DNA of 64,000 nucleotides from Pseudonocardiaceae bacterium YIM PH 21723. GTDB lineage: Bacteria > Actinomycetota > Actinomycetes > Mycobacteriales > Pseudonocardiaceae. Positions 1-7,512 of the stretch are shown here, in pieces; the stretch's first letter is position 1, and each line of letters begins with the position of its first letter. The DNA is taken from NCBI GenBank assembly GCA_003600225.1, contig QZFT01000100.1, positions 62,001-126,000 on the forward strand, written 5' to 3'. The position numbers and the translations under genes are program-made. Under the pieces are notes generated by a model. That model had not been told where the DNA came from, did no database searches, and saw only the letters and a program-made list of their open reading frames with translations.

Positions 1-336
1 GGGCTGACGCTGAACATCGCCTTCCTGGCGGCATTCGCGCTGCTCGCTGACCTGCGGCTGCCCGCGGTCCTGTGCCTGCTCGGCATCGGCCTGGTCGGCA
101 TCACCCTCAACCCGGCGATGTTCACCCGGGTCCAGCGGGTGGGCAACACCGGTCCGCTGGTCAACACCGTGCACACCTCCTGCGTCACCTTCGGCATCGT
201 CATCGGCTCGGCGATCGGCGGCCTGGCCATCGACGCCTTCGGCCTGCGCGCCCCGCTGTGGCTGGGCGCGGCGCTCGCCGCCCTCGGCCTGCTCAGCCTG
301 CTTCCGGAAGTCACCCGCACCCGGGTTCCCGCCTAG
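1..336 (+). CDS. MFS transporter, C-terminal part (truncated by window edge)
   Basis: The reading frame is open from base 1 and runs to a TAG at 334-336, giving at least 111 residues. These contain about three hydrophobic helices typical of the last third of a 12-helix major facilitator permease. A small loop with Asn-Pro and a Gly-rich helix (GIVIGSAIGGLAID) matches the DHA1 drug/sugar efflux type. The start lies outside the window. The SDR gene begins 14 bases after the stop, so the two are probably co-transcribed. The substrate cannot be told. Confidence 0.8.
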   Translation, partial: GLTLNIAFLAAFALLADLRLPAVLCLLGIGLVGITLNPAMFTRVQRVGNTGPLVNTVHTSCVTFGIVIGSAIGGLAIDAFGLRAPLWLGAALAALGLLSLLPEVTRTRVPA

Positions 337-350
337 AAAGGAACATCATC

Positions 351-1088
351 ATGTCCACTCTCACCGGCAAGATCGCGCTGGTCACCGGCGGTAGCCGGGG
401 CATCGGTGCCGCCGTCGCCCGCACCCTGGCCGCCAAGGGGGCCGATGTGGCGATCACCTACGCCCACAACAAGGACCAGGCCGAACAGGTCGCCACCGAC
501 CTGCGGGAGCAGGGCGTGCGCGCGTTGACCCTGCGGCTGGACGTCACGCAGGCCGACGAGATCACCGCCGTCGTGGACGAGACGGTCCGCGAACTCGGCA
601 AGCTGGACATCCTGGTCAACAACGCCGGCTACATGACGCCCCGGGGCGACGAGCCGACGCTGGAGCAGGTGGACCAGCTGCTGGACACCAACACCCGGGG
701 CGCCTACCTGGTCGCCCAGGCCGCGGCGAAGCACCTGGGCGACGGCGGGCGGATCATCAACCTGGGCAGCATCCTCGGCTCCCGCGTGCCGCGGGCGGGC
801 GTGACGCTGTACGCGATGAGCAAGGCGGCGATCACCGGGCTGACCAAGGGCCTGTCCCGGGACCTGGGCGACCGGGGCATCACGGTGAACGAGGTGGCCC
901 CCGGCCCGACGAACACCGACATGAACCCGGCCGACGGTCCGCAGGCGGACGGACAGCGGGCCCGGACCGCGCTGGGCCGCTACGGCGAGCCCGCCGAACT
1001 GGCCGCCACCGTCGCGTTCCTGGCCTCGCCCGAGGCCGCGTTCATCACCGGCAGCACGATCACCGTGGACGGCGGCACCAACGCGTAA
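351..1088 (+). CDS. SDR family oxidoreductase
   Basis: This 245-residue classical short-chain dehydrogenase is expected to use NAD(P)H on a carbonyl or alcohol substrate. The N-terminal cofactor motif TGGSRGIG, the NNAG motif near residue 88 and the catalytic Ser plus YAMSK (YxxxK) near residue 150 are all present. The protein ends in the family's usual TITVDGG segment. The ATG at 351 follows a GAAAGGAA ribosome site. Longer upstream extension in this frame overlaps the MFS gene and is not credible. Linkage to an efflux permease suggests a detoxification or small-molecule modification role, which is inference. Confidence 0.9.
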   Translation: MSTLTGKIALVTGGSRGIGAAVARTLAAKGADVAITYAHNKDQAEQVATDLREQGVRALTLRLDVTQADEITAVVDETVRELGKLDILVNNAGYMTPRGDEPTLEQVDQLLDTNTRGAYLVAQAAAKHLGDGGRIINLGSILGSRVPRAGVTLYAMSKAAITGLTKGLSRDLGDRGITVNEVAPGPTNTDMNPADGPQADGQRARTALGRYGEPAELAATVAFLASPEAAFITGSTITVDGGTNA

Positions 1089-1096
1089 CCCAGGAT

Positions 1097-1145
1097 AGGC
1101 CTCGATTTCGCGCGAAAGTCCCGGCGCGAAATCGAGGCCTGTTTT
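1097..1145 (+). terminator. Intrinsic terminator after the SDR gene
   Basis: A perfect 17-bp stem has arms 1097-1113 and 1124-1140 around a 10-base loop. It is followed directly by GTTTT. It sits 8 bases after the SDR stop and before the next promoter region. Confidence 0.85.
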
Positions 1146-1184
1146 AGATTCGTCGCGGAATTTCCGTCCGCGAAAGGGAACTAG

Positions 1185-1757
1185 ATGAAGCGCGCCTGCA
1201 TCGCCTTCACCGCCGTCTTCGCCACCGCCGTCGCCGCCCTGCTGACCGGCCAGTCCGCCACCGTGAGCTCCGTGGCCACCGCCGCCGAGAGCGTGCCGAG
1301 TTACGAGCAGTGGCAGGCCGATGTCAAGCAGGTCATGGACCCGGCCATTCCGTGGCTGCAGAATCGCGCCGCCCAGGGTGGGAACAAGCTGGCGATCGTG
1401 TCGGACATCGACAACACCGCGCTGGAAACCGAATACCACCCCGGCAAGGCGAACAAGCCGGTGTTCGACGCGGTGAAGTGGGGCAAGGACCACGGTTACG
1501 CGATCCTGTTCGTCACCGCGCGCACCTCCGCCTCCAGCGCGCGCACCGATGTGCAGAAGGCCGGCTACCCGGTGGACGGCGTCTGCGTGCGCAAGTCCGG
1601 CGAGACCCTGGCGCAGGGCAAGCAGCGCTGCCGCAAGGACCTGACCGCGCAGGGATACACGATCACCGCGAACATCGGCAACCGCCCGACCGACTTCGAG
1701 GGCGGGGTCTACGAGAAGCAGTTCAAGCTCCCGGACTACGACGGCCAGCTGAGCTGA
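1185..1757 (+). CDS. Secreted HAD-family acid phosphatase (copy 1)
   Basis: This 190-residue exported protein belongs to the HAD superfamily, acid phosphatase class B/plant-type group, and should hydrolyse phosphomonoesters outside the membrane. A Sec-type signal peptide covers about residues 1-30. The nucleophile motif DIDNT (first Asp nucleophile, second general acid) lies near residue 71. A second motif VTAR follows, and a late conserved segment TANIGNRPTDFEGG supplies acidic metal ligands. The ATG follows AAAGGG. It is closely related to the gene 66 bases downstream, so the pair is a tandem duplication. Confidence 0.88.
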   Translation: MKRACIAFTAVFATAVAALLTGQSATVSSVATAAESVPSYEQWQADVKQVMDPAIPWLQNRAAQGGNKLAIVSDIDNTALETEYHPGKANKPVFDAVKWGKDHGYAILFVTARTSASSARTDVQKAGYPVDGVCVRKSGETLAQGKQRCRKDLTAQGYTITANIGNRPTDFEGGVYEKQFKLPDYDGQLS

Positions 1758-1822
1758 GACGGCCATCACTTCGGTGGGCTATCGCTCGTTATAGGAACGT
1801 TGTCGTGGAAAGGGGTTACAGC

Positions 1823-2368
1823 ATGGGGTTCAAGGGCGCTGCCATCGCGCTGTTCACCGTGGCCGGGGTCGTGGCGACCAGCGGCACCGCCGAGGCCGCC
1901 GCACTGCCCAGCTATGAGCAGTGGCAGGCGGATGTGAAGCAGGTCATGGACCCGGCGATCCCGTGGCTGGAGCAGCGGGTGGCGCAGGGTGGCGAGAACC
2001 TGGCGATCGTGCTGGACATCGACAACACCTCGCTGGAGACCGAGTACCACAAGGGTGAGCCGAACAAGCCGGTGCTCGCGGTCGCCCGGTGGGCCAAGGA
2101 CCACGACATGGCGGTGCTGTTCGTGACCGCGCGGTCGTTCTCCGGCAAGGCCCGCGGCGACCTGGCCAAGGCCGGGTACGAGGTGGACGAGATCTGCACC
2201 CGCGGCCTGATCGAGCGGTTCGGCAAGGCCAAGGCGCGCTGCCGCAAGGACCTCGCCGAGCAGGGCTACACGATCACCGCGAACATCGGCAACCGGGACA
2301 CCGATTTCCAGGGCGGCGGCTTCGAGAAGGAGTACAAGCTGCCGGACTACGACGGCGAGCTCAGCTGA
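1823..2368 (+). CDS. Secreted HAD-family acid phosphatase (copy 2)
   Basis: This 181-residue paralogue of the preceding gene shares PSYEQWQADVKQVMDPAIPW and keeps DIDNTSLETEYH, VTAR and the C-terminal IGNRDTDF segment. It has a shorter signal peptide, with likely cleavage after an Ala-rich stretch near residue 27. The ATG at 1823 is preceded by GGAAAGG, and the much longer open frame upstream merely runs antiparallel through copy 1. The region between HAD motifs 1 and 4 has diverged (for example a Cys-containing loop CTRGLIERFGK), so substrate preference may differ between the copies. Confidence 0.88.
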   Translation: MGFKGAAIALFTVAGVVATSGTAEAAALPSYEQWQADVKQVMDPAIPWLEQRVAQGGENLAIVLDIDNTSLETEYHKGEPNKPVLAVARWAKDHDMAVLFVTARSFSGKARGDLAKAGYEVDEICTRGLIERFGKAKARCRKDLAEQGYTITANIGNRDTDFQGGGFEKEYKLPDYDGELS

Positions 2369-2375
2369 GAACGTC

Positions 2376-2422
2376 CCGAAGTTGACGATGTTCGGGCTCT
2401 GTCCGAACATCGTCAACTTCGG
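2376..2422. repeat. Palindromic hairpin repeat, family A, copy 1
   Basis: Arms CCGAAGTTGACGATGTTCGG (2376-2395) and its exact reverse complement (2403-2422) are separated by 7 bases. The hairpin lies between the 3' ends of convergent genes and can act on both strands. Related copies are at 7197, 32673 and 41004. Confidence 0.9.
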
Positions 2423-2428
2423 AGCCGG

Positions 2429-4207
2429 TCAGGTGTAGTCGCGGAAGCCCTTGCCGGTTTTGCGGCCCAGGCGGCCGGCGGTGACCAGGTGTTCCAGGAG
2501 TGGGGCCGGGGCGAAGCCGGGTTCGCGGAATTCGGCGAACAGGGTGCGCTGGATGGCCAGGGAGACGTCCAGGCCGACCACGTCCAGGAGTTCGAACGGG
2601 CCCATCGGCAGGCCGCAGCCGACCTTCATCGCGTTGTCGATGTCGTCGGCCTCGGCGTAGTGCGCCTCCAGCATCTTCACCGCGTCGTTCAGGTACGGGA
2701 ACAGCAGCGCGTTCACGATGAAGCCCGCGCGGTCGCCGCAGTGCACCGGGACCTTGCCCAGTTTCTGGCAGACCGCCCGGGACGTGGCGACCACATCCGG
2801 CGCGGTGGAGATCGTCTGCACCACCTCGACCAGCTTCATGATCGGCGCCGGGTTGAAGAAGTGCAGGCCGATCACGTCGCCGGGGCGCGCGGTGGCGGCG
2901 GCGCACTCGATGACCGGCAGCGAGGACGTGGTGGTGGCCAGGATGGTGCCCGGTTTGCACACCTCGTCCAGCATCTCGAACACCGCGCGCTTGGTCTCCA
3001 GCTCCTCGGCGACGGCCTCGACGACCAGGTCCACATCGGCGAAGTCGTCGAACCGGGTGGTGCCGCTGATCCGGGCGACCGCCGCGTCCCGGTCGGCCTC
3101 GGCCAGCCTGCCTTTGAGCACCGCCTTCTCCAGCGAGCGGCGCACCGCCGACAGTGCGGCCTCGGCCTTCTGCTCGGTGCGGGCCCGGACGATCACCTCG
3201 TAGCCGGCCTTGGCGAACACCTCGACGATGCCGCTGGCCATGATGCCGGTGCCGACCACGCCGACCCGCTGAATGCGCCGCACCTCGGCGGCCGCGTCGT
3301 CGGTGCCGGTCGGGGTCGCCGCGTCGGGCACCACGGCGGGTGAGTCGGGACTCTCGTAGCGGTAGAAGCCGCGGCCGGACTTCCGGCCGAGCAGTCCCGC
3401 GGTGATCATCTGCTTGAAGATCGGCGCCGGGGCGTGCAGCCGGTTGCGCGACTGCCGGTACATGGTCTCCAGGATCTCGAACGCGGTGTCCAGGCCGATC
3501 AGGTCCAGCAACGCGAGCGGGCCCATCGGGTAGCCGCAGCCGAACCGCATAGCCGCGTCCAGGTCCTCCCGGGTGGCGTAGTTGGTCTCGAACATCTGCG
3601 CCGCGTGGTTGAGGTAGCCGAACAGCAGCGCGTTGGCGATGAAGCCCGCCCGGTCGCCGATGACCACCGGCACCTTGCCCAGCCGCGCGGCCAGCGCCTG
3701 CACGTCCACGATCACGTCCGGCTCGGTGACCACCGTGCGGATCACCTCGACCAGCTTCAGCACCGGGGCCGGGTTGAAGAAGTGCATGCCGACGACCTTG
3801 CCGGGCCTGCCGGTGTGCACGCCGATCTCGGTCACCGACAGCGAGGACGTGTTGGAGGCCAGGATGGCGTCCGGGTGGCAGATGCGGTCCAGCTCGGCGA
3901 AGACCGCGGCCTTCAGCTCGGGACGCTCGGGCACCGCCTCGACGACGAGATCCACCTCGGCGAGGTCGGCCAGCGCGGTGCTGTAGGTGATGCGGCCATG
4001 GAGCCGGGCCGCACCCTCCTCGTCCAGTTTGCCGCGGCTGACCGCTCGTGCGGTGGAGTTCTCGATGTGGCCACGCCCGCGGGCGAGCGCCTCATCGTTG
4101 ATCTCCACCGCCACCACGGACAGTCCCGTGCGCGCGAACACCTCGGCGATACCGGCACCCATGGTGCCGAGTCCGACCACTCCGACCGTGCTGAACTCGC
4201 GTGCCAC
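2429..4207 (-). CDS. Fused tandem 3-hydroxyacyl-CoA (3-hydroxybutyryl-CoA) dehydrogenase
   Basis: This 592-residue protein consists of two complete 3-hydroxyacyl-CoA dehydrogenase units in one chain. Each half has its own Rossmann motif (GLGTMGAG near residue 13 and GTGIMASG near residue 317), a conserved HFFNPAP segment with the catalytic His, and a C-terminal helical domain ending in GRKSGRGFY or GRKTGKGF. The usual bacterial enzyme is about 285 residues with one unit. It should oxidise L-3-hydroxyacyl-CoA to 3-ketoacyl-CoA with NAD(P)+, in beta-oxidation, butyrate or ethylmalonyl-CoA metabolism. It lies 39 bases downstream of the aldehyde dehydrogenase gene on the same strand, so an operon is likely. 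Confidence 0.93.
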   Translation of the reverse strand: MAREFSTVGVVGLGTMGAGIAEVFARTGLSVVAVEINDEALARGRGHIENSTARAVSRGKLDEEGAARLHGRITYSTALADLAEVDLVVEAVPERPELKAAVFAELDRICHPDAILASNTSSLSVTEIGVHTGRPGKVVGMHFFNPAPVLKLVEVIRTVVTEPDVIVDVQALAARLGKVPVVIGDRAGFIANALLFGYLNHAAQMFETNYATREDLDAAMRFGCGYPMGPLALLDLIGLDTAFEILETMYRQSRNRLHAPAPIFKQMITAGLLGRKSGRGFYRYESPDSPAVVPDAATPTGTDDAAAEVRRIQRVGVVGTGIMASGIVEVFAKAGYEVIVRARTEQKAEAALSAVRRSLEKAVLKGRLAEADRDAAVARISGTTRFDDFADVDLVVEAVAEELETKRAVFEMLDEVCKPGTILATTTSSLPVIECAAATARPGDVIGLHFFNPAPIMKLVEVVQTISTAPDVVATSRAVCQKLGKVPVHCGDRAGFIVNALLFPYLNDAVKMLEAHYAEADDIDNAMKVGCGLPMGPFELLDVVGLDVSLAIQRTLFAEFREPGFAPAPLLEHLVTAGRLGRKTGKGFRDYT

Positions 4208-4246
4208 GGGGCCACCTCCATCGCTGGCTGGTGGCCCCAGTCTGGC

Positions 4247-5743
4247 CTAGAACTTGCCGTACCGCGCCTTGATGACCGTCAGCAGGTTCTTGACGGCGTT
4301 CTCCTTGCGGCCGTAGCCCAGCGGGTCGATGACCCCGGGGAACAGCTTCTTGGTGACCGCCCGCGGAGCTGAGAAGTCGCGCAGTCCCTCCTCGCCGTGC
4401 ATGCGGCCGTAGCCGGACAGCCCGCGGCCGCCGAACGGCAGCGTCGGGATGGCGGCGAAGGTGAGGAAGGAGTTGATCGACACCATGCCCACGTTCAGCC
4501 GATCGGCGATCTTCTCGCCGAGGGACTTGGAGAACACGGCGGCGCCCAGGCCGTAACCGGTGTCGTTGGACTTGCGGATCGCCTCGTCCAGGTCGGCGAC
4601 CCGGTTGATGATGACCACTGGGCCGAAGGTCTCCTCCTGCACCGCGGCCGAGGTCTCCGGCACGTCCACCAGGATGACCGGCTCGATGTAGGGGTCCTTG
4701 ACCGAGTCGAGGCCACCGACCAGCGCCTTGCCGCCGTCGGCGAGGGCCGCCTCGATGTGCCGGCGCACGATCGGGATCTGCTTGGGCATACACATCGGGC
4801 CGATGGTGTCGTTCGCGCCGGGGCCGGCGGTGATCTTCTTGGTCTTCTCCACCACCAGCTCCAGCAGCCTGTCGGCGACCGAGTCGACCACGTAGGCCCG
4901 CTCGATACCGGCACAGGTCTGTCCGGAGTTGGCGATGGCGCCGAAGACGATCTGCTCGGCGGCGGCGTCCAGGTCGGCGTCGGCGGCCACGATCACGGCA
5001 TCCTTGCCGCCGCACTCCATGGTCACCGGGGTGAGCGTTTCGGCGGCGGCCTTGGCCACCAGCTTGCCGGTGGCGGCGGATCCGGTGAACGCGAGCTTGT
5101 CCACGCCGGAGGTGGCCAGCGCCGCGCCGGTCGCGCCGAAGCCGGTGATCAGCGAGAACACCGGCTGCTCGGGAACGACCTCGTGGAAGCTGTCCACCAG
5201 CCAGCGGCCGACGGCCGGGGTGTACTCACTCGGCTTGAAGACCACGGCGTTGCCCGCCGCGATCGCGTAGACGAACATGCCGCCCGGCGTGTAGACGGGG
5301 TAGTTCCACGGCCCGATGGCACCGACCACTCCCCAGGGCCGGTATTCGACGGTGGCGCGGAAGTTGGACATCAACAGGCCGCTGGGGCGCTTCTTCTTGC
5401 CCAGCACCTTCTTGGCGTTGGCAGCCGCCCAGTGCACGTGGTCGATGAACAACGCGCACTCCAGGGTGGCGTCGTCCAGGCTCTTGCCGGTCTCCCGGCT
5501 GACCAGTGCGATCAGCTCGTCGAGGTGGGCGACCATGTGCTTACGCCAGGCGTCGATGCGCTTGGCGCGGCCGCTGAAGCCGAGCTCGTCCCACCACTTG
5601 GCGGCTTCACGTGCCCGGACAACGATGTCGCGGACCTCTTGGTCGCTGTGGATCGGGAAGGTGGCGATCACTTCACCGGTGCGCGGGTCCAGGGATTCGA
5701 GCACGTCGGTGCGAGGTTCGACGTGCACGGTGGTTTCGGTCAT
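4247..5743 (-). CDS. Aldehyde dehydrogenase family protein (succinic semialdehyde dehydrogenase-like)
   Basis: This 498-residue NAD(P)+-dependent aldehyde dehydrogenase has the substrate-binding WNYP motif near residue 145 and the nucleotide-binding FTGSAATGK. The general base Glu is in MECGGKD, and the catalytic Cys is in NSGQTCAG near residue 277. The overall sequence resembles actinobacterial GabD2-like enzymes, but substrate cannot be fixed by eye. It precedes the fused dehydrogenase gene on the same strand. The ATG at 5743 has a GGAGACG ribosome site. Confidence 0.88.
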   Translation of the reverse strand: MTETTVHVEPRTDVLESLDPRTGEVIATFPIHSDQEVRDIVVRAREAAKWWDELGFSGRAKRIDAWRKHMVAHLDELIALVSRETGKSLDDATLECALFIDHVHWAAANAKKVLGKKKRPSGLLMSNFRATVEYRPWGVVGAIGPWNYPVYTPGGMFVYAIAAGNAVVFKPSEYTPAVGRWLVDSFHEVVPEQPVFSLITGFGATGAALATSGVDKLAFTGSAATGKLVAKAAAETLTPVTMECGGKDAVIVAADADLDAAAEQIVFGAIANSGQTCAGIERAYVVDSVADRLLELVVEKTKKITAGPGANDTIGPMCMPKQIPIVRRHIEAALADGGKALVGGLDSVKDPYIEPVILVDVPETSAAVQEETFGPVVIINRVADLDEAIRKSNDTGYGLGAAVFSKSLGEKIADRLNVGMVSINSFLTFAAIPTLPFGGRGLSGYGRMHGEEGLRDFSAPRAVTKKLFPGVIDPLGYGRKENAVKNLLTVIKARYGKF

Positions 5744-5896
5744 CGACGTCTCCTGCTATGGCCCGGGATATGACGACTGTGTTACCTCGAAGGCTAGCCC
5801 GCAAAGTTACCGAGCAGTACTTACTGGATCGAAACAGTACGCTCGTTTGGCAGCCTTTTAGCAACAAGTCGCAATATCTGTTGCACTGTAGTCGAG

Positions 5897-6319
5897 TTAT
5901 ACCAATTGGCATAGCGACTGTGCCACGGCGTCGAGCTCCGCGCGCGTCGCCCGCCGCTGGCCGGAACTCAGCCGGAAAGCGTCGCCCTTGAACCGGGGGA
6001 ACACGTGCAGGTGCACGTGGAATACCTCCTGGCCGGCGGCCACCCCATCGGCCAGGAACAGGTTGATCCCCTCGGCCCGCAGCTCCGGCAGCGCGCGGAT
6101 CCCCTCGGCCACCCGCTGCGCGAGATGGAACATCCGGCCACCGGTGTTCGACGGCAGATCGGCCAGCCCCACGGCGTGCAACCGGGGTACGACCAGGATG
6201 TGTCCGGGGTTGACGGGGTTCAGGTCGGCGAAGGCGATGACATCGCCCTCGGCCACCACCACGCTGGCCGGCTCGGTTCCGGCGACGATTCCGCAGAACA
6301 CACACGATTCGTCATGCAT
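5897..6319 (-). CDS. HIT family nucleotide-binding hydrolase
   Basis: This protein of about 140 residues carries the histidine triad HVHLHVF near its C-terminus, which catalyses hydrolysis of nucleotide phosphoramidates or dinucleotides. It also has an N-terminal CVFC pair that binds zinc in many relatives. I chose the ATG at 6319 (MHDESCVFC) because family members begin just before this CxxC. An alternative TTG at 6346 adds nine residues but has no better ribosome site. The protein is expected to be cytoplasmic. It stands alone, between the acyl-CoA genes and a secreted protein. Confidence 0.87.
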   Translation of the reverse strand: MHDESCVFCGIVAGTEPASVVVAEGDVIAFADLNPVNPGHILVVPRLHAVGLADLPSNTGGRMFHLAQRVAEGIRALPELRAEGINLFLADGVAAGQEVFHVHLHVFPRFKGDAFRLSSGQRRATRAELDAVAQSLCQLV

Positions 6320-6352
6320 CTCTCGAAGAATAGACGAACGAGCCAAAAGAGG

Positions 6353-6389
6353 CCATTGTTCCGGGAATCGGAAATCCCCGGAACAATGG
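6353..6389 (-). terminator. Terminator-like hairpin between the lectin-like and HIT genes
   Basis: A 13-bp perfect stem (6353-6365 with 6377-6389) lies downstream of the gene ending at 6444 and just before the HIT gene. There is no long T-run on the minus strand, so it could be a terminator or a 5' leader hairpin of the HIT gene. Confidence 0.55.
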
Positions 6390-6443
6390 CGCCCAGTACC
6401 ATGGAATGTGCCTGATGCCTTACCCGCTAGATGATGCTCCTGC

Positions 6444-6995
6444 TCAGCCCTCCCGCGTAGCCGGCTGGACCATGTGCAGGTTCAGGATCTGGCTCGGCGC
6501 GAAGGTCAGCTTCTCCAGCTGGACCGGGCTGTTCGGCTCGGCGCCCAGGTCGATGACCCGCTGCGAGAACTGCGCGCTGCGCAGGATCGTCTGGTACTCG
6601 GACAGGTCGGAGGGCAGGAAGTTCTGCGACAGGTCGTACCGCGAACAGGTGTTCAGCACCAGCTGTCCCTCGAAGGGGTTCGGCGCGGACAGACAGAGCT
6701 GGCCGGCCTGGCCGACCACGCTGCGAGCCTTGTTCACCAGCGCGATCGCGCCGTTGCCCCGGTACTCGATCTGCCACTTCTGGGTCTCGGTGGCGGCGAT
6801 CTGGTTGGTGACGACGCGGGCACCGGCCTTGACCTCGGCGCCGAGCACGTCCAGGGCGTGCTGCGGGTTCGCCTGGCTGGTGATCACCACGTACTGGCCG
6901 GTCTTCTCGGCGGTGGTCGCGGCGGAGGCGGCGACCGACGAGGCGAGCAGCCCCATGGCCGCGATACCGAGCAATGCGAGAGTCTTGCGTACCAT
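6444..6995 (-). CDS. Secreted lectin-like (ricin-type beta-trefoil-like) protein
   Basis: This 183-residue protein starts with a clear Sec signal peptide (MVRKTLALLGIAAMGLLASSVAASA, cut into positions 1-25). The mature part has short repeats of the type QxW (TQKWQIEY near residue 73) and LDV/LCLSAPNPFEGQ, suggesting a beta-trefoil carbohydrate-binding fold. It contains two Cys that may pair. No catalytic motif is visible. The ricin-type assignment rests on weak motif similarity, so an unclassified secreted protein is the alternative. The gene is monocistronic. Confidence 0.65.
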   Translation of the reverse strand: MVRKTLALLGIAAMGLLASSVAASAATTAEKTGQYVVITSQANPQHALDVLGAEVKAGARVVTNQIAATETQKWQIEYRGNGAIALVNKARSVVGQAGQLCLSAPNPFEGQLVLNTCSRYDLSQNFLPSDLSEYQTILRSAQFSQRVIDLGAEPNSPVQLEKLTFAPSQILNLHMVQPATREG

Positions 6996-7196
6996 AATGA
7001 GATGCCTTTCTGGCGAGGTATTTCGAACGGCCAGAAAGCTATGCAGACGAATTTAGTACGTAAAGGCCTTCGTTGGGAGGCCGATTATTTCGCGCTCAAT
7101 GACGCAACCTCGTGAGCTCTGCTTTTCCGATAATCAGTCCTGATGCGGAATTCCGAAAGAAGTCAGAGTCGGGTCAACTTGCGGAAACCGTCGGTC

Positions 7197-7249
7197 CCGA
7201 AGTTGACGATGTTCGGGACCGTTCCTCGCCCGAACATCGTCAACGTCGG
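7197..7249. repeat. Palindromic hairpin repeat, family A, copy 2
   Basis: The left arm 7197-7216 is identical to the left arm of copy 1. The right arm 7230-7249 has one mismatch, and the loop is 13 bases. It lies 4 bases past the 3' end of the minus-strand gene ending at 7254. Confidence 0.88.
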
Positions 7250-7253
7250 ATTC

Positions 7254-7502
7254 CTAGGACATCGGGGTGCCCGCGGCGTCCTCCGGCACGATGATCGGCC
7301 GCAGCGACGCCCACAGGGCGAACAGGCCGGTCATGACGAGCATGCCGATCCCGCTCCACAGATTGATGTTCAGGCCACCGGCCTTGGCCAGGTCGGCCTC
7401 GGTGGTGAAGCCGATCCCCACCACGGTGAGCACCACGCCGTACACCCCGAACAGCAGGGCGATGATCCAGCGCAGGTCGAACAGTCCCGCTTTACCAGCC
7501 AT
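7254..7502 (-). CDS. Small two-helix membrane protein linked to the symporter
   Basis: This 82-residue protein has two transmembrane helices (about residues 12-32 and 47-68) joined by a polar loop, with a short Pro/Asp C-terminal tail. It lies 10 bases downstream of the sodium:solute symporter gene on the same strand. An accessory or small-subunit role for the transporter is inferred from this linkage only. No enzymatic motif is visible. Confidence 0.75.
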   Translation of the reverse strand: MAGKAGLFDLRWIIALLFGVYGVVLTVVGIGFTTEADLAKAGGLNINLWSGIGMLVMTGLFALWASLRPIIVPEDAAGTPMS

Positions 7503-7512
7503 GATCCCTCCC

